64,000 bases of DNA. Origin: Candidatus Rhodoferax mariagerensis (lineage in GTDB: Bacteria > Pseudomonadota > Gammaproteobacteria > Burkholderiales > Burkholderiaceae_C). The stretch is from positions 62,001 through 126,000 of the forward strand of contig JADKAW010000044.1 of assembly GCA_016719055.1 (NCBI GenBank), read 5' to 3'. The notes below the pieces were generated by a model that ran no database searches, was not told where the DNA came from, and saw only the letters and a program-made list of their open reading frames with translations. The position numbers were made by a program, and so were the translations under genes. Position 1 is the first letter of the stretch. Each line of letters begins with the position of its first letter. This document shows, one piece after another, positions 16,250 to 25,517 of the stretch.

Positions 16250-17590
16250 TCAAATCAAGCCATACAACCCGGCCAGCAGATAACCAATCAGGCACGAGGT
16301 GCCCACACCGATCAGCCCGGGCAGGATAAAGCTGTGGTTGATGACGTATTTGCCAATGTGGGTGGTGCCCGAGCGGTCAAACTGGATGGCGGCCAGGTCG
16401 CTGGGGTAGGTGGGCAAAATGTAATAGCCGTAGGAGGCTGCAGCAAACGCCACGATGTAGCCCGGCGGCACGCCAATGGCCAGGCCGACGGGCACCATGG
16501 CGCTGACGGCTGCCGCCTGCGAGTTGACCAGTTTGGAAACCAGCAGCAGTGCGATGGCATAGGTCCACGGCTGGGTCTTGACCAGCTCCGTCAAGGCTGC
16601 TTTCAGTGCGGGCAGGTTGGCCTCAAACACGGTGTCCGCCATCCAGGCAATACCAAACACCGCCACCACGGCAATCATGCCGGCGCGAAACACCTCGGTC
16701 TTGCCGATGCCCGACGGGTCGGTCTTGGTGAACATGATCATCAGTGCACCGGCCAGCAGCATGAACATCTGGATTGTCAGCACCATCGACAGCGGCTTGC
16801 CACCGACCAGCGGTCGCAGCGATTGGTAAGCACCCAGAAACGCCACCACGGCAATGGCACCCAAAAAGATCCACATGGCAGTCCATTGGCTGGCGGTCAA
16901 CGTTTTGCCGATCAGGGTCGCGCTTTGACCGTAAACAATCTGGCGCTGCTCGGGGTCGGCAATGCGTTTTTGAACCTCTTCATCCTGGTCGAGGTCTTTA
17001 CCGCGGAACCAGCTGAAGATGCCGATCATCAGCACGCCAGCCAGGGTGGATGGAATGGTGATGGACAGCACCTCGATAAAGTCAATCACGTGACCATCGA
17101 CCGGTACTTTGGCCAGAAAGGCCACCAGCGACACCACGGCTACCGACACCGGGCTGGCCAAAATGCCCATCTGGCTGGCAATGGAAGAGGCCGCCATGGG
17201 GCGCTCGGGGCGAATGTTGTTCTTGATGGCAATGTCGTAAATGATCGGCAGCATGGTGTAAACCACATGACCGGTGCCACACAAAATGGTCAGAAAACAG
17301 GTGGTGAACGGGGCCAGGATCGAGACATATTTGGGGTTGCGCCGCAGCAGCTTTTCAGCGCCCAGCAGCAAGACCTCCAGTCCACCGGAAGCCTGCAATG
17401 TGGCCGACGCTGCCACCACGGCAATGATGGTCAGCATCACGTCCACTGGCGGTTTGCCTGGCGGCAAATTGAAAACAAAGGTCATGATGACAATGCCAAT
17501 GCCACCTAGCAGACCCAATGCAACACCGCCTTTGCGGGCACCATAAAACAGGCATATCAGTATGACTGCGACCTGTAACAAGATATCCAT
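16250..17590 (-). CDS. Anaerobic C4-dicarboxylate transporter (DcuA/DcuB family)
   Basis: The 446-residue inner-membrane protein has about ten to twelve hydrophobic segments. Dcu landmarks are GLLGGIGIVIMTFVFNLPPG, the segment ILCGTGHVVYTMLPIIYDIA, and RPERPMAASSIASQMGI. Such carriers exchange fumarate or aspartate for succinate under low oxygen. AAAGGAG lies eight bases before the ATG. An FNR-like site at 17664-17677 lies about 75 bases upstream, which fits oxygen control. The gene stands alone between the methylase region and the divergent DedA gene. Confidence 0.92.
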   Translation of the reverse strand: MDILLQVAVILICLFYGARKGGVALGLLGGIGIVIMTFVFNLPPGKPPVDVMLTIIAVVAASATLQASGGLEVLLLGAEKLLRRNPKYVSILAPFTTCFLTILCGTGHVVYTMLPIIYDIAIKNNIRPERPMAASSIASQMGILASPVSVAVVSLVAFLAKVPVDGHVIDFIEVLSITIPSTLAGVLMIGIFSWFRGKDLDQDEEVQKRIADPEQRQIVYGQSATLIGKTLTASQWTAMWIFLGAIAVVAFLGAYQSLRPLVGGKPLSMVLTIQMFMLLAGALMIMFTKTDPSGIGKTEVFRAGMIAVVAVFGIAWMADTVFEANLPALKAALTELVKTQPWTYAIALLLVSKLVNSQAAAVSAMVPVGLAIGVPPGYIVAFAAASYGYYILPTYPSDLAAIQFDRSGTTHIGKYVINHSFILPGLIGVGTSCLIGYLLAGLYGLI

Positions 17591-17663
17591 GAGTGACTCC
17601 TTTGCGAAGGTTTGATTGTATTTTTGGCCTAGGGTTTACCCTTGATCGCAATCTCGTGATTGT

Positions 17664-17677
17664 TTGATGAGGGTCAA
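17664..17677 (-). promoter_or_regulatory. FNR/Anr-like box upstream of the C4-dicarboxylate transporter
   Basis: On the minus strand the site reads TTGACCCTCATCAA, nine of ten matches to the FNR consensus TTGAT-N4-ATCAA. It lies 74-87 bases before the transporter start, where an activator site would be expected. It could also serve the divergent DedA gene. Confidence 0.5.
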
Positions 17678-17785
17678 CAAAGTTCAATATTTGTAATTAA
17701 CTGTTAATAAATATAAAGGCGCACCGTGCTCAGTCCATTTCTTCAGGTCTGATAAACGCTGGCTGGGCTGGGATAATGCGGTGCC

Positions 17786-18436
17786 ATGGACATCTTCATC
17801 ACGCTTTTTGACTTTATCTTGCACGTCGACAAACACCTTGAGTTGTTTGTGCAAAGTTACGGCCCCTGGGTTTACGCCCTGTTGTTTCTGATCATCTTTG
17901 TTGAAACTGGCGTGGTCGTCATGCCGTTTTTGCCAGGTGACTCGTTGCTGTTTGTGGTGGGTGCCATGTGCGGGGTCGGGTTGATGAATTACCCGCTGTC
18001 GGTCGGGTTGCTGCTGGCCGCGGCCATTTTGGGCAATCAATCCAACTACCTCATTGGCCGATATTTTGGGCCCAAGGTATTTGGCTGGGAAGACTCGCGC
18101 TGGTTCAATAAAAAAGCCTTTGATCAGGCGCATGCGTTTTACGAAAAGTACGGCGGCATCACCATTGTGGCGGCACGCTTTATGCCCTTTTTACGCACCT
18201 TTGCACCGTTTGTGGCGGGCGTGGCGCAAATGACGCGCAGCCGTTTTACGTTTTTTGACGTGACGGGTGGCGCGCTTTGGGTGGGTGGCATCATCACCGT
18301 TGGCTATTTCTTTGGCAATATCCCGTGGGTCAAGCTGCATCTGGACAAGATCATCTGGGCAATGATTCTGATTCCAGGCTTGCTGGTGATGGCCGGCGCT
18401 GTGCGCGCCCGTTTCAAGGCTTCGCCACCGGCTTAA
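17786..18436 (+). CDS. DedA family membrane protein
   Basis: The 216-residue protein shows DedA/SNARE-associated (VTT) features: FVETGVVVMPFLPGDSLLF, then a GNQSNYLIGRYFG motif and FYEKYGGITIVAARFMPFLR with the conserved F/Y...G...RFxPxxR. DedA proteins carry undecaprenyl phosphate or phospholipids across the inner membrane and support envelope homeostasis. The start is ATG at 17786. Its stop overlaps tail to tail by four bases with the glutaredoxin-like gene. Confidence 0.93.
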   Translation: MDIFITLFDFILHVDKHLELFVQSYGPWVYALLFLIIFVETGVVVMPFLPGDSLLFVVGAMCGVGLMNYPLSVGLLLAAAILGNQSNYLIGRYFGPKVFGWEDSRWFNKKAFDQAHAFYEKYGGITIVAARFMPFLRTFAPFVAGVAQMTRSRFTFFDVTGGALWVGGIITVGYFFGNIPWVKLHLDKIIWAMILIPGLLVMAGAVRARFKASPPA

Positions 18437-19116
18437 AACTGAATGCCCGCCGGATTGCCTGGGTAGACCTGAGGCGGCGGCGGTGTCGGGAGCGGGTTGA
18501 CATCGCTGGCTTTAGGTGCGGCGGGCACAGCCGGTGCAGCAGGGGCTTGGGCTGTCACCAGCGGTGTCGCGGCTGGGTTGCGATAGTTTGCCGGCAATTT
18601 GCTTTTCTCAGGGTAGCCCGCGGCTGACAGGTATTGCATCCACTCCTGGTCTGAGTAGCCTCTGATCTGCTGACCACCGACCGTCAGCAAGGGCAAAGAC
18701 GTGGTGCCAGCAAGTCGCTGAAGCGATTCGATGTCGTCATTGCTGTTGATTGTTTTTTCTGAAAAAGGCACGCCGCGCGTGCGCAACAAACTGCGCCCGC
18801 TGTCGCACGGGGCGCAATCTTTGGCGGTGTAGAGCGTGACCGGGTATTTGGTAACAGCCTGACGCAGCTCGTAGGGCAGGGCAGGGCCGCTGGTCTCGGC
18901 GGACGCTGCGGCTGCTTCAACGCCGGTGACTTTTGCAGCGCTGGCCGGGGGCTTGTCAGAAAAAGTGACTTTGCCGTCCGGACCAACGATGCGGTACACC
19001 GCTTGCGCATGCGCGCCGCCTTGCGCCAGCAGCAGGCCGGCGGCCAGTGTTGCGGCAAGCATCAGGTGCTGGCCGAGGTTCGAGCTTTGCGTTCTCATCT
19101 TTGGGTATGCATACAT
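18433..19116 (-). CDS. Exported DUF4124 and glutaredoxin-domain protein
   Basis: The 227-residue protein has a signal peptide (ATLAAGLLLAQGGAHAQA). A DUF4124 motif follows (YRIVGPDGKVTFSDKPP), then a glutaredoxin-like fold with the CAPC redox pair at KDCAPCDSGRSLL and the TSLPLLTVGGQQIRGYS loop, and a Pro/Ala-rich tail. It is probably a periplasmic thiol-disulfide protein. The start at 19116 is set by AGGAGG nine bases upstream; the frame continues to 19158 but without a ribosome site. Confidence 0.85.
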   Translation of the reverse strand: MYAYPKMRTQSSNLGQHLMLAATLAAGLLLAQGGAHAQAVYRIVGPDGKVTFSDKPPASAAKVTGVEAAAASAETSGPALPYELRQAVTKYPVTLYTAKDCAPCDSGRSLLRTRGVPFSEKTINSNDDIESLQRLAGTTSLPLLTVGGQQIRGYSDQEWMQYLSAAGYPEKSKLPANYRNPAATPLVTAQAPAAPAVPAAPKASDVNPLPTPPPPQVYPGNPAGIQF

Positions 19117-19164
19117 CTTTGGATGCCTCCTGGTATTTGGGGGGTAGCGCTGGCGCAAAGGTGA

Positions 19165-21216
19165 TCAGGTCATGCCCTGATGGCGCAGCAACGCATCCAG
19201 CGTGGGTTCGCGGCCTCGAAACGCCTTGAATGATGCCATGGCCGGACGACTGCCACCAGCTTCGAGGATGGTCTGGCGAAATCTCCGGCCGGTTTGCACA
19301 TTGGGCAGGCCGTCGGCGGCCACGGTTTCTTCAAAGGCCGCATAGGCATCGGCGCTTAACACTTCGGCCCATTTGTAGCTGTAGTAACCGGCAGCGTAGC
19401 CACCCGCAAAAATATGGCTGAAGGTATTGGCAGTGCGCGACCAGGCAGGTGGGTGCAGCACGGCAACCTCGTCACGCACCTGGCTGAGCAGCGGCAACAG
19501 GTCGTGCGCCGGGTTGTGCTCGGTGTGCAGCAGCATGTCAAACAGCGAAAACTCGATCTGGCGCAGCGTTTGCAGACCGCTCTGGTAGTTTTTGGCGGCC
19601 AGCATCTTGTCAAACAAGGCCCGTGGCAGGGGTTGGTCGGTGTCGACGTGCGAGGTCATGTTTTTCAGCACGTCCCATTCCCAGCAAAAGTTTTCCATGA
19701 ATTGGCTGGGTAGCTCAACCGCGTCCCATTCCACACCGCTGATGCCCGACACATCGCGCTCATTGACTTGTGTCAGCAGGTGATGCAGACCGTGGCCAAA
19801 TTCGTGAAACAGCGTGGTCACATCATCGTGGGTCAGCAAAGCCGGCTTGCCGTCAACACCCGAGGCAAAGTTGCACACCAGGTGCGCCACCGGTGTTTGC
19901 AGGGTTTGGGTGTCAGGGCGCAGCCAGCGCGCGCGCACGTCGTCCATCCAGGCACCGCCGCGTTTGCCGCTACGTGCTGCCGGGTCCAGATAAAACTGGC
20001 CCACCAGCTGTGGGCCTTGGTCGCCCGCAGGATCAGTGGCGCGCTCAATGCGGAAAAACCGCACGGACTCATGCCAGACCGAGGTATGGTCTTCGCGGAT
20101 ACTGACTTCAAACAGGGTTTCGACAATGCGAAACAGCCCAGCCAGCACCGTTGGCAGCGGAAAATACTGCTTGACTTCCTGCTCGTTGAAGGCGTAGCGG
20201 GCTTCCTTGAGCTTTTCGCCCACATACGGCCAGTCCCAGGGCTGAGGGTCGGGCAGGTCCAAATGCTCCGAGGCAAACGCGCGCAGATCGGCCAGGTCCT
20301 TTTCAGCAAACGGGCGCGCGCGCGCTGCCAAGTCGCGCAAGAAGCCCACCACCTGCTGTGGTGATTGCGCCATTTTGGGTACCACCGAGAGGCTGGCAAA
20401 GTTGGGGTAACCCAATAGATTGGCCTCTTCCAGACGCAACGCCAGCAGTTCCTTGATCAGCGCAGTATTGTCATAGCGGCGCGCGTCTTGGTCGGCTTGG
20501 TCTGAGGCACGGGTGACATAGGCGCGGTAAAGCGTTTGGCGCAGGTCGCTGCTGCGGGCAAACTGCATCAGCGGCAGGTAGCAGGGCATCTTGAGGGTCA
20601 GTTTGTAGCCTTCTTTGCCTTGAGCCTGAGCCTCGGCGCGTGCTGCCTGCACCACGTCGGCGGGCACACCGGCCAACTCGTCCTGCGTGGCGAAATAGGC
20701 GAAAGCATCGGTGGCGTCGAGCGCGTTTTCGCTGAATTTCTGGCTGGCTGCAGCTTGCAGCTCCTGAATGGCGGCAAAACGTGTGCGACTCACGCCTTGC
20801 AGCTCAGCGCCACCCAGCACAAAGTTGCGCAGCGCATTGGTATGCGCCTGGGTTTGCTCCGGTGTCAGGCTCTCGGGCGGGATCGCCTTGTACTTGGCAT
20901 ACAACTGCTCGTCAGCACCCAGCCGGGTGTAAAACTCGGTGACGATGGGCAACGCCGCGTTGTAAGCCGCGCGCAGCTCGGGGGTATCGGCTACGCTGTT
21001 GAGGTGGCTGACCGCGCCCCAGGCCCGCCCAAGTTGTTCGGTGGCCACATCCAGCACCGTGGCAATGGCGTTCCAGTTGGCGTCAAAGTCAGGTGAGGTG
21101 ACTTGTGTCAACGCGCTGTTGGCTTGCGCCAGCAATTGTTTGATCGCGGGTGCCACATGTTCTGGCCCGATCTGGTCAAAAAGTGGAAGCTGGTCAAACG
21201 AAAGCAGTGGATTCAT
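19165..21216 (-). CDS. prlC: M3 family oligopeptidase (PrlC/OpdA-like)
   Basis: The 683-residue metallopeptidase carries the zinc site LFHEFGHGLHHLL near residue 470 and the family end motif FSHIFAGGYAAGYYSYKWAE. It would degrade short peptides, including cleaved signal peptides, in the cytosol. The ATG at 21216 (MNPLLSFDQLP) follows the folD stop by one base, so folD and this gene are one transcription unit; ten in-frame codons before it overlap folD and are not needed. Confidence 0.93.
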   Translation of the reverse strand: MNPLLSFDQLPLFDQIGPEHVAPAIKQLLAQANSALTQVTSPDFDANWNAIATVLDVATEQLGRAWGAVSHLNSVADTPELRAAYNAALPIVTEFYTRLGADEQLYAKYKAIPPESLTPEQTQAHTNALRNFVLGGAELQGVSRTRFAAIQELQAAASQKFSENALDATDAFAYFATQDELAGVPADVVQAARAEAQAQGKEGYKLTLKMPCYLPLMQFARSSDLRQTLYRAYVTRASDQADQDARRYDNTALIKELLALRLEEANLLGYPNFASLSVVPKMAQSPQQVVGFLRDLAARARPFAEKDLADLRAFASEHLDLPDPQPWDWPYVGEKLKEARYAFNEQEVKQYFPLPTVLAGLFRIVETLFEVSIREDHTSVWHESVRFFRIERATDPAGDQGPQLVGQFYLDPAARSGKRGGAWMDDVRARWLRPDTQTLQTPVAHLVCNFASGVDGKPALLTHDDVTTLFHEFGHGLHHLLTQVNERDVSGISGVEWDAVELPSQFMENFCWEWDVLKNMTSHVDTDQPLPRALFDKMLAAKNYQSGLQTLRQIEFSLFDMLLHTEHNPAHDLLPLLSQVRDEVAVLHPPAWSRTANTFSHIFAGGYAAGYYSYKWAEVLSADAYAAFEETVAADGLPNVQTGRRFRQTILEAGGSRPAMASFKAFRGREPTLDALLRHQGMT

Positions 21217-21217
21217 A

Positions 21218-22084
21218 TTATGGGTTGATTCTTTCAGCAGCTTCAAGGGTGTTTACCAGCAGCATGGTAATGGTCATGGGGCCAACCCCACCCGGCACCG
21301 GGGTGATATAGCCGGCGACCTGGCGCACGCCCTCAAAATCCACGTCGCCACACAGTTTGCCGGCATCGTTGCGGTTCATGCCAACATCCAGCACCACAGC
21401 ACCGGGCTTGACCATGTCGGCAGTCAGCACATTGCGCTTGCCAACGGCGGCCACAATCACGTCGGCCTGCAGTGTCAGGGCTTTGAGGTTGGTGGTGGCG
21501 CTATGGCAGATGGTGACGCTGGCGTGTTTTTGCAAAAGCATCAGGGCCATGGGTTTGCCCACGATATTGCTGCGGCCAATCACCAAGGCGTGTTTGCCCT
21601 TGAGGTCGTAGTGGATGGACTCCAGCATTTTCATGCAGCCGTAAGGCGTGCAGGGCCAAAACCCTGGCATGCCGGTCATCAGGGCACCAGCACTGGCAAC
21701 ATGAAAACCATCCACATCCTTGTCCGGTGAAATGGCCTCAATCACGTGGCTGGCGTTGATATGTGCAGGCACCGGGAGTTGCACCAGAATCCCGTGAATG
21801 GCGGGGTCGTTGTTGAGGGCGTCAATGCGTGCCAGCAGTGCCGCCTCGGTCAACGTGGCCTCGTATTTTTCGAGCACTGAAAACAGGCCGGCGTCCTCGC
21901 AGGCCTTGACCTTGTTGCGCACATAGACCTGGCTGGCCGGGTTTTCGCCCACCAGCACCACAGCCAGACCAGGGGTGATGCCCCGTGTTTTGAGCGCCTG
22001 CACACGGCTGGCGACATCGCTGCGGAGTTTTTGGGACAGCGCAACGCCATCAATGATCTGGGCGGGGGGCGAGGGCTGGTTCAT
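21218..22084 (-). CDS. folD: Bifunctional methylene-THF dehydrogenase/cyclohydrolase FolD
   Basis: The 288-residue enzyme interconverts 5,10-methylene- and 10-formyl-tetrahydrofolate with NADP. Landmarks are LVGENPASQVYVRNKVKAC with the catalytic Tyr/Lys region, QLPVPAHINASHVIEAISPD, KHALVIGRSNIVGKPMAL and the end GGVGPMTITMLLVNT. Length is normal. It is the first gene of the folD-prlC pair and lies downstream of the response regulator with a repeat copy in between. Confidence 0.96.
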   Translation of the reverse strand: MNQPSPPAQIIDGVALSQKLRSDVASRVQALKTRGITPGLAVVLVGENPASQVYVRNKVKACEDAGLFSVLEKYEATLTEAALLARIDALNNDPAIHGILVQLPVPAHINASHVIEAISPDKDVDGFHVASAGALMTGMPGFWPCTPYGCMKMLESIHYDLKGKHALVIGRSNIVGKPMALMLLQKHASVTICHSATTNLKALTLQADVIVAAVGKRNVLTADMVKPGAVVLDVGMNRNDAGKLCGDVDFEGVRQVAGYITPVPGGVGPMTITMLLVNTLEAAERINP

Positions 22085-22099
22085 GGCTCGATATTCTCA

Positions 22100-22168
22100 T
22101 CAAAAAGCCCGATAGCCCTTATGGGACGGGCGTTATAAGCTATTTATTAAATAGCAATCAAACGGCTA
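22100..22168 (-). repeat. Dispersed ~60-bp repeat, intergenic copy before folD
   Basis: The plus strand reads AAAAAGCCCGATAGCCCTTA, then ATAAGCTATTTATTAAATAG. It fills most of the gap between folD and the response regulator gene. Confidence 0.7.
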
Positions 22169-22172
22169 ATAG

Positions 22173-22799
22173 TTAGGGTTTCACAGCATTGGGCCCGAGC
22201 GCAATTTTCAGCAGGTCGGCCACTGTGTTGGCGTTGAGCTTTTCCATGATGTTGGCACGATGGGCTTCAACGGTTTTGATGCTGATGCCCAGATCATCGG
22301 CAATTTGTTTGTTCAGGCGCCCCGCCACAATGCGCTCCAGCACCTGCGACTCGCGCAGGGTCAGCCGTGCCATCAGGGCGTCACGAGTCAGCGCACTCTG
22401 GTAGTCGGCAAACGACTCCTTGGCCTGCTCCAGCATGCGCTCGACCAGCGGCACCAACTGCTCTTCATTGAACGGCTTCTGAATGAAGTCCATGGCACCT
22501 TTTTTCATGGTGTCCACCGCCATTGGCACGTCACCGTGGCCGGTGATGAAGGCCAACGGTAGGGGCGAATGCACTTCGATCAGGCGGTTTTGCAGTTCAA
22601 GCCCGGTCATGCCACCCATGCGGATGTCAACAATCAGGCAAGCCACTTCGCGCGCATCGTAGCGGCTCAGAAACGACTCGGCAGAGTCGAAGCAGCGCAC
22701 CCGGTAGTCTTTGCCCTCAAGTAACCACTGCAGAGAATCGCGCACGGCCTCATCGTCGTCGATGACATAAACCGTGCCTTTTTTGGGAATCAAACTCAT
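22173..22799 (-). CDS. Two-component response regulator, FixJ/NarL type
   Basis: The 208-residue protein has a receiver domain (YVIDDDEAVRDSLQWLL; phospho-acceptor Asp in LIVDIRMGGMTG; conserved Lys in FIQKPF) and a LuxR-type helix-turn-helix (LTLRESQVLERIVAGRLNKQ, IADDLGISIKTVEAHRANIM). It is a transcription factor activated by phosphorylation. Its start overlaps the stop of the sensor kinase by four bases. The pair lies divergently from aceE, so control of the pyruvate dehydrogenase genes is a reasonable guess but not shown. Confidence 0.93.
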   Translation of the reverse strand: MSLIPKKGTVYVIDDDEAVRDSLQWLLEGKDYRVRCFDSAESFLSRYDAREVACLIVDIRMGGMTGLELQNRLIEVHSPLPLAFITGHGDVPMAVDTMKKGAMDFIQKPFNEEQLVPLVERMLEQAKESFADYQSALTRDALMARLTLRESQVLERIVAGRLNKQIADDLGISIKTVEAHRANIMEKLNANTVADLLKIALGPNAVKP

Positions 22800-25351
22800 G
22801 GTGAAACCTGAAATCCTTGTTGTTCAGAACGCTTGGGTGGCGTTGTCGGCAAAGGGTCTGCCATCGGGATCCAGAAGGTAAAGCAGCATCCCGTAATCAC
22901 CTCGCCATTGTAAAGGTTCGCGGCTTTCATTCGGCCCATGTGCGACTCGACGATCGAGCGGCATAGGCTCAAGCCAATGCCCATGCCTTCAGCTTTGGTG
23001 GAATAGAACGCCTCATACAACCGCGCCATGACCTCTGGGGCGATGCCCAGGCCGGTGTCTGTGACCATGAATTCGACCACGTCCCTGCCTTGCGACCGAG
23101 CCGGTGCCACCCGCAGTTTGACCAGCCGCTGCGCCGTGGGGCGCTGGGCCGAGTCCACCGACTCGGCGGCATTCTTGAGCAGATTGAGCAGCACCTGTTC
23201 GATCAAAATCGGGTCCACCAGCAGGTGGGGTATGCCAGGTGCCACAAACTGGACCAATTTGACGTTGCGCCGGCGCAGCTCGATTTCGGCCAGCTCGACG
23301 GCTTCGGCCACCATGTTGCTGACGCTGGCAATCGTGCGGTTGGGTTCGCTGCGCTTCACAAAAGAGCGGATGCGCTGAATGATCTGGCCGGCGCGGTGTG
23401 CCTGGCGGGCGGTTTTCTCCAGGGCACCCAGCAGTTCTTCCTCGTTGATCTGTTTGCCTTTGATGCGCGACACCATGCCATTGCAGTAATTGTTGATGGC
23501 TGTGAGCGGCTGGTTCAGTTCGTGCGCCACGCTCGACGCCATTTCACCCATGGTGATCAGGCGGCTTGAGGCTTGCGCGCGCTCGGCTTGCACTTCAGAC
23601 TGCTCCTCGGCGATGCGCCGCGCCGTGATGTCGGTGGCAATGACCATCTGCGCGAGCCGGCCATCGACCCAGCTCAGGTAACGCGTGCGCACCTCGAGCC
23701 AGCGCCCCAGGCTACCCAGATAGATCTCGGCACTCTCGGCCTCTTTGTCTGAAAGATGGTTGGTCGGCAGTCCGGCAAATGAATCAACCGCGTCGTCCTG
23801 GGCTTCGTCGGTGTGCACCGGGGCTGGCACGCCAGCTTCGGCCACCAATTGCAGATGCCCCTGGGTTTGAATGCCAAACCACAGGCGGTACAGCTTGTTG
23901 GTAAACAGCAACTCGTCGCTGCCCAGTGGTGCCACCGAAATCGACGCGTCCAGCGCTTCCAGCACGGTGGTAAAACGCTCGTGTGAGGCGGCCAGCTGTT
24001 CGCGCACGCGGGTTGGTTCTGTGATGTCAATCATCGAGGTCATCCACCCGGTTTGTTGACCGAACGCATCAATCAGCGGCGACACATACAGCCGTGCCTC
24101 GATCAAGGCACCGTCCTTGCGTTTGACCCGAAACTGAATGCCGCTGGGCTGCACGCGACCTGCCAATTCGTCTGACAGGTGCAATTTCAGGACATCAAAG
24201 TCTTCCTCGGGCCAGTAGGGGAATGGGGCGGTTTTGCCGACCAGGTCATCTTCGCTCCAACCTGTCATGCTGCAAAAGGCGGCGTTGACATAGGTAATGC
24301 GACCCTGCATGTCCAATGCGCGCATGCCGGTCAGCATGGAGTTTTCCATGGCCCTGCGGAAAGCGGTTTCGCGCACCAGCGTCTCTTGGGTTTTGATGCG
24401 CCGGCGGGTGTGGCGCCAGTTGGCCAGCAGCAGCCAGGCGGTAATTGCGCTTAACACCAGCACCAGCCAGAACAAGCCGCTGCCAATCACGCCGAACGAT
24501 GTCCGGTACACCTGTCCGCGCAAGTACAGGCCCTTGCCCACCGGCGACACCGGAACTTCGTAGGTGTTGACCGGGTTGGCCCAAGGCAGCAGGTGGCGTC
24601 TGAGTTTGCTCTCGGTCATCGTCGTTCCGGCCAGGGCTTTGCCCTCCCAATCATGAAACGACACCGCGTATTTGGCGTTGATCTCATTGGGCACCCCGTA
24701 ACGAAACAGCGCATCGACCGAGTACTCGGCCATCAGGTCACCCTTGAAGCGGGCTTTTTCGATCAGTGGCAAGTGCAGTTGCAGCACGGCGGCCATATTG
24801 GGCTGGGCATGGGGTGTGGAGTAGCTGGGCAAAAGCAGGTCGCGCACCACGGCGAAATTTTCCAGCGTGTCTGGTGCCTGGATGCTGGAGCCGCTGTCAC
24901 GTTGAAATTTGTCAGACCGACTGGCCGCGTTGAAGCTCACCCGCACGCGCTTTTTGTCGTCAATCCAGGTCAGGCCCTGGACCTCGGGATAGAGATTGGC
25001 AAAGGCTTCGGCGCGCGCCAAAAAATCGGCGTGGCTGACCTCGCGGCTGGAGATTTCACGCGCAAAACGCAAAAACTGCTCCTGCTGCTCCAGCAGGCGC
25101 AGGCGTAAGCGTTGGTGTGTGTATTCAATGTCGTGGTTGACGGCCTCGCGTTCGCGCGATATCTCCTCGAAGCGCAAATAGGCAAAAGCCACCAGAATGG
25201 TCATCAAGAACAGCAGCACCGCCGCCAACGGAGCAAGCATGGCAAAACGGTCCTGGCGCTGCGGTGATTGCCGGGACCACCAAAGTCTCAGCGGCTCGAT
25301 CGACATGAGCCTGGCAGGCTGGAAAACATTCGGGCGGCTAAGCAATGACAT
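22796..25351 (-). CDS. PAS-domain sensor histidine kinase, DctB/FixL type
   Basis: The 851-residue membrane kinase has a first helix (LAPLAAVLLFLMTILVAFAY, residues about 40-60), a periplasmic CHASE-like sensor of about 240 residues, a second helix (LFWLVLVLSAITAWLLL), two PAS domains (the first with YVNAAFCSMTGWSEDDLVGK), and a HisKA/HATPase core. The H box is SVAHELNQPLTAINNY, the N box NLLKNAAES, and the G boxes are DTGLGIAP and GMGIGLSLC. It should phosphorylate the regulator at 22173-22799. No ribosome site marks the start; MSIEPLRLWW at 25306 is an alternative. The signal is unknown. Confidence 0.92.
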   Translation of the reverse strand: MSLLSRPNVFQPARLMSIEPLRLWWSRQSPQRQDRFAMLAPLAAVLLFLMTILVAFAYLRFEEISREREAVNHDIEYTHQRLRLRLLEQQEQFLRFAREISSREVSHADFLARAEAFANLYPEVQGLTWIDDKKRVRVSFNAASRSDKFQRDSGSSIQAPDTLENFAVVRDLLLPSYSTPHAQPNMAAVLQLHLPLIEKARFKGDLMAEYSVDALFRYGVPNEINAKYAVSFHDWEGKALAGTTMTESKLRRHLLPWANPVNTYEVPVSPVGKGLYLRGQVYRTSFGVIGSGLFWLVLVLSAITAWLLLANWRHTRRRIKTQETLVRETAFRRAMENSMLTGMRALDMQGRITYVNAAFCSMTGWSEDDLVGKTAPFPYWPEEDFDVLKLHLSDELAGRVQPSGIQFRVKRKDGALIEARLYVSPLIDAFGQQTGWMTSMIDITEPTRVREQLAASHERFTTVLEALDASISVAPLGSDELLFTNKLYRLWFGIQTQGHLQLVAEAGVPAPVHTDEAQDDAVDSFAGLPTNHLSDKEAESAEIYLGSLGRWLEVRTRYLSWVDGRLAQMVIATDITARRIAEEQSEVQAERAQASSRLITMGEMASSVAHELNQPLTAINNYCNGMVSRIKGKQINEEELLGALEKTARQAHRAGQIIQRIRSFVKRSEPNRTIASVSNMVAEAVELAEIELRRRNVKLVQFVAPGIPHLLVDPILIEQVLLNLLKNAAESVDSAQRPTAQRLVKLRVAPARSQGRDVVEFMVTDTGLGIAPEVMARLYEAFYSTKAEGMGIGLSLCRSIVESHMGRMKAANLYNGEVITGCCFTFWIPMADPLPTTPPKRSEQQGFQVSP

Positions 25352-25517
25352 TGTCTGAGTGTAGAAGCTTTGCAGATCCGATAGGGCACCTTACAATTTT
25401 ATAATATGAAATCAAAATACACTATTTAAAATTTTTAACAATATGTCTTAGAATGAAGTCAGTCCTAAATTGAGACGTTTCAACTAACATCGCACGGCAA
25501 TAACACAGGAGACATGC

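Noticed and set aside
16184..17509. 441-residue plus-strand frame rich in His, Gln and Gly
   Set aside because: It is exactly antisense to the Dcu carrier gene, has the composition of a reverse-strand shadow, and no ribosome site or family match.
25400..25405. Perfect TATAAT before aceE
   Set aside because: The region is AT-rich and no acceptable -35 lies 16-18 bases upstream, so I do not list it as a promoter.
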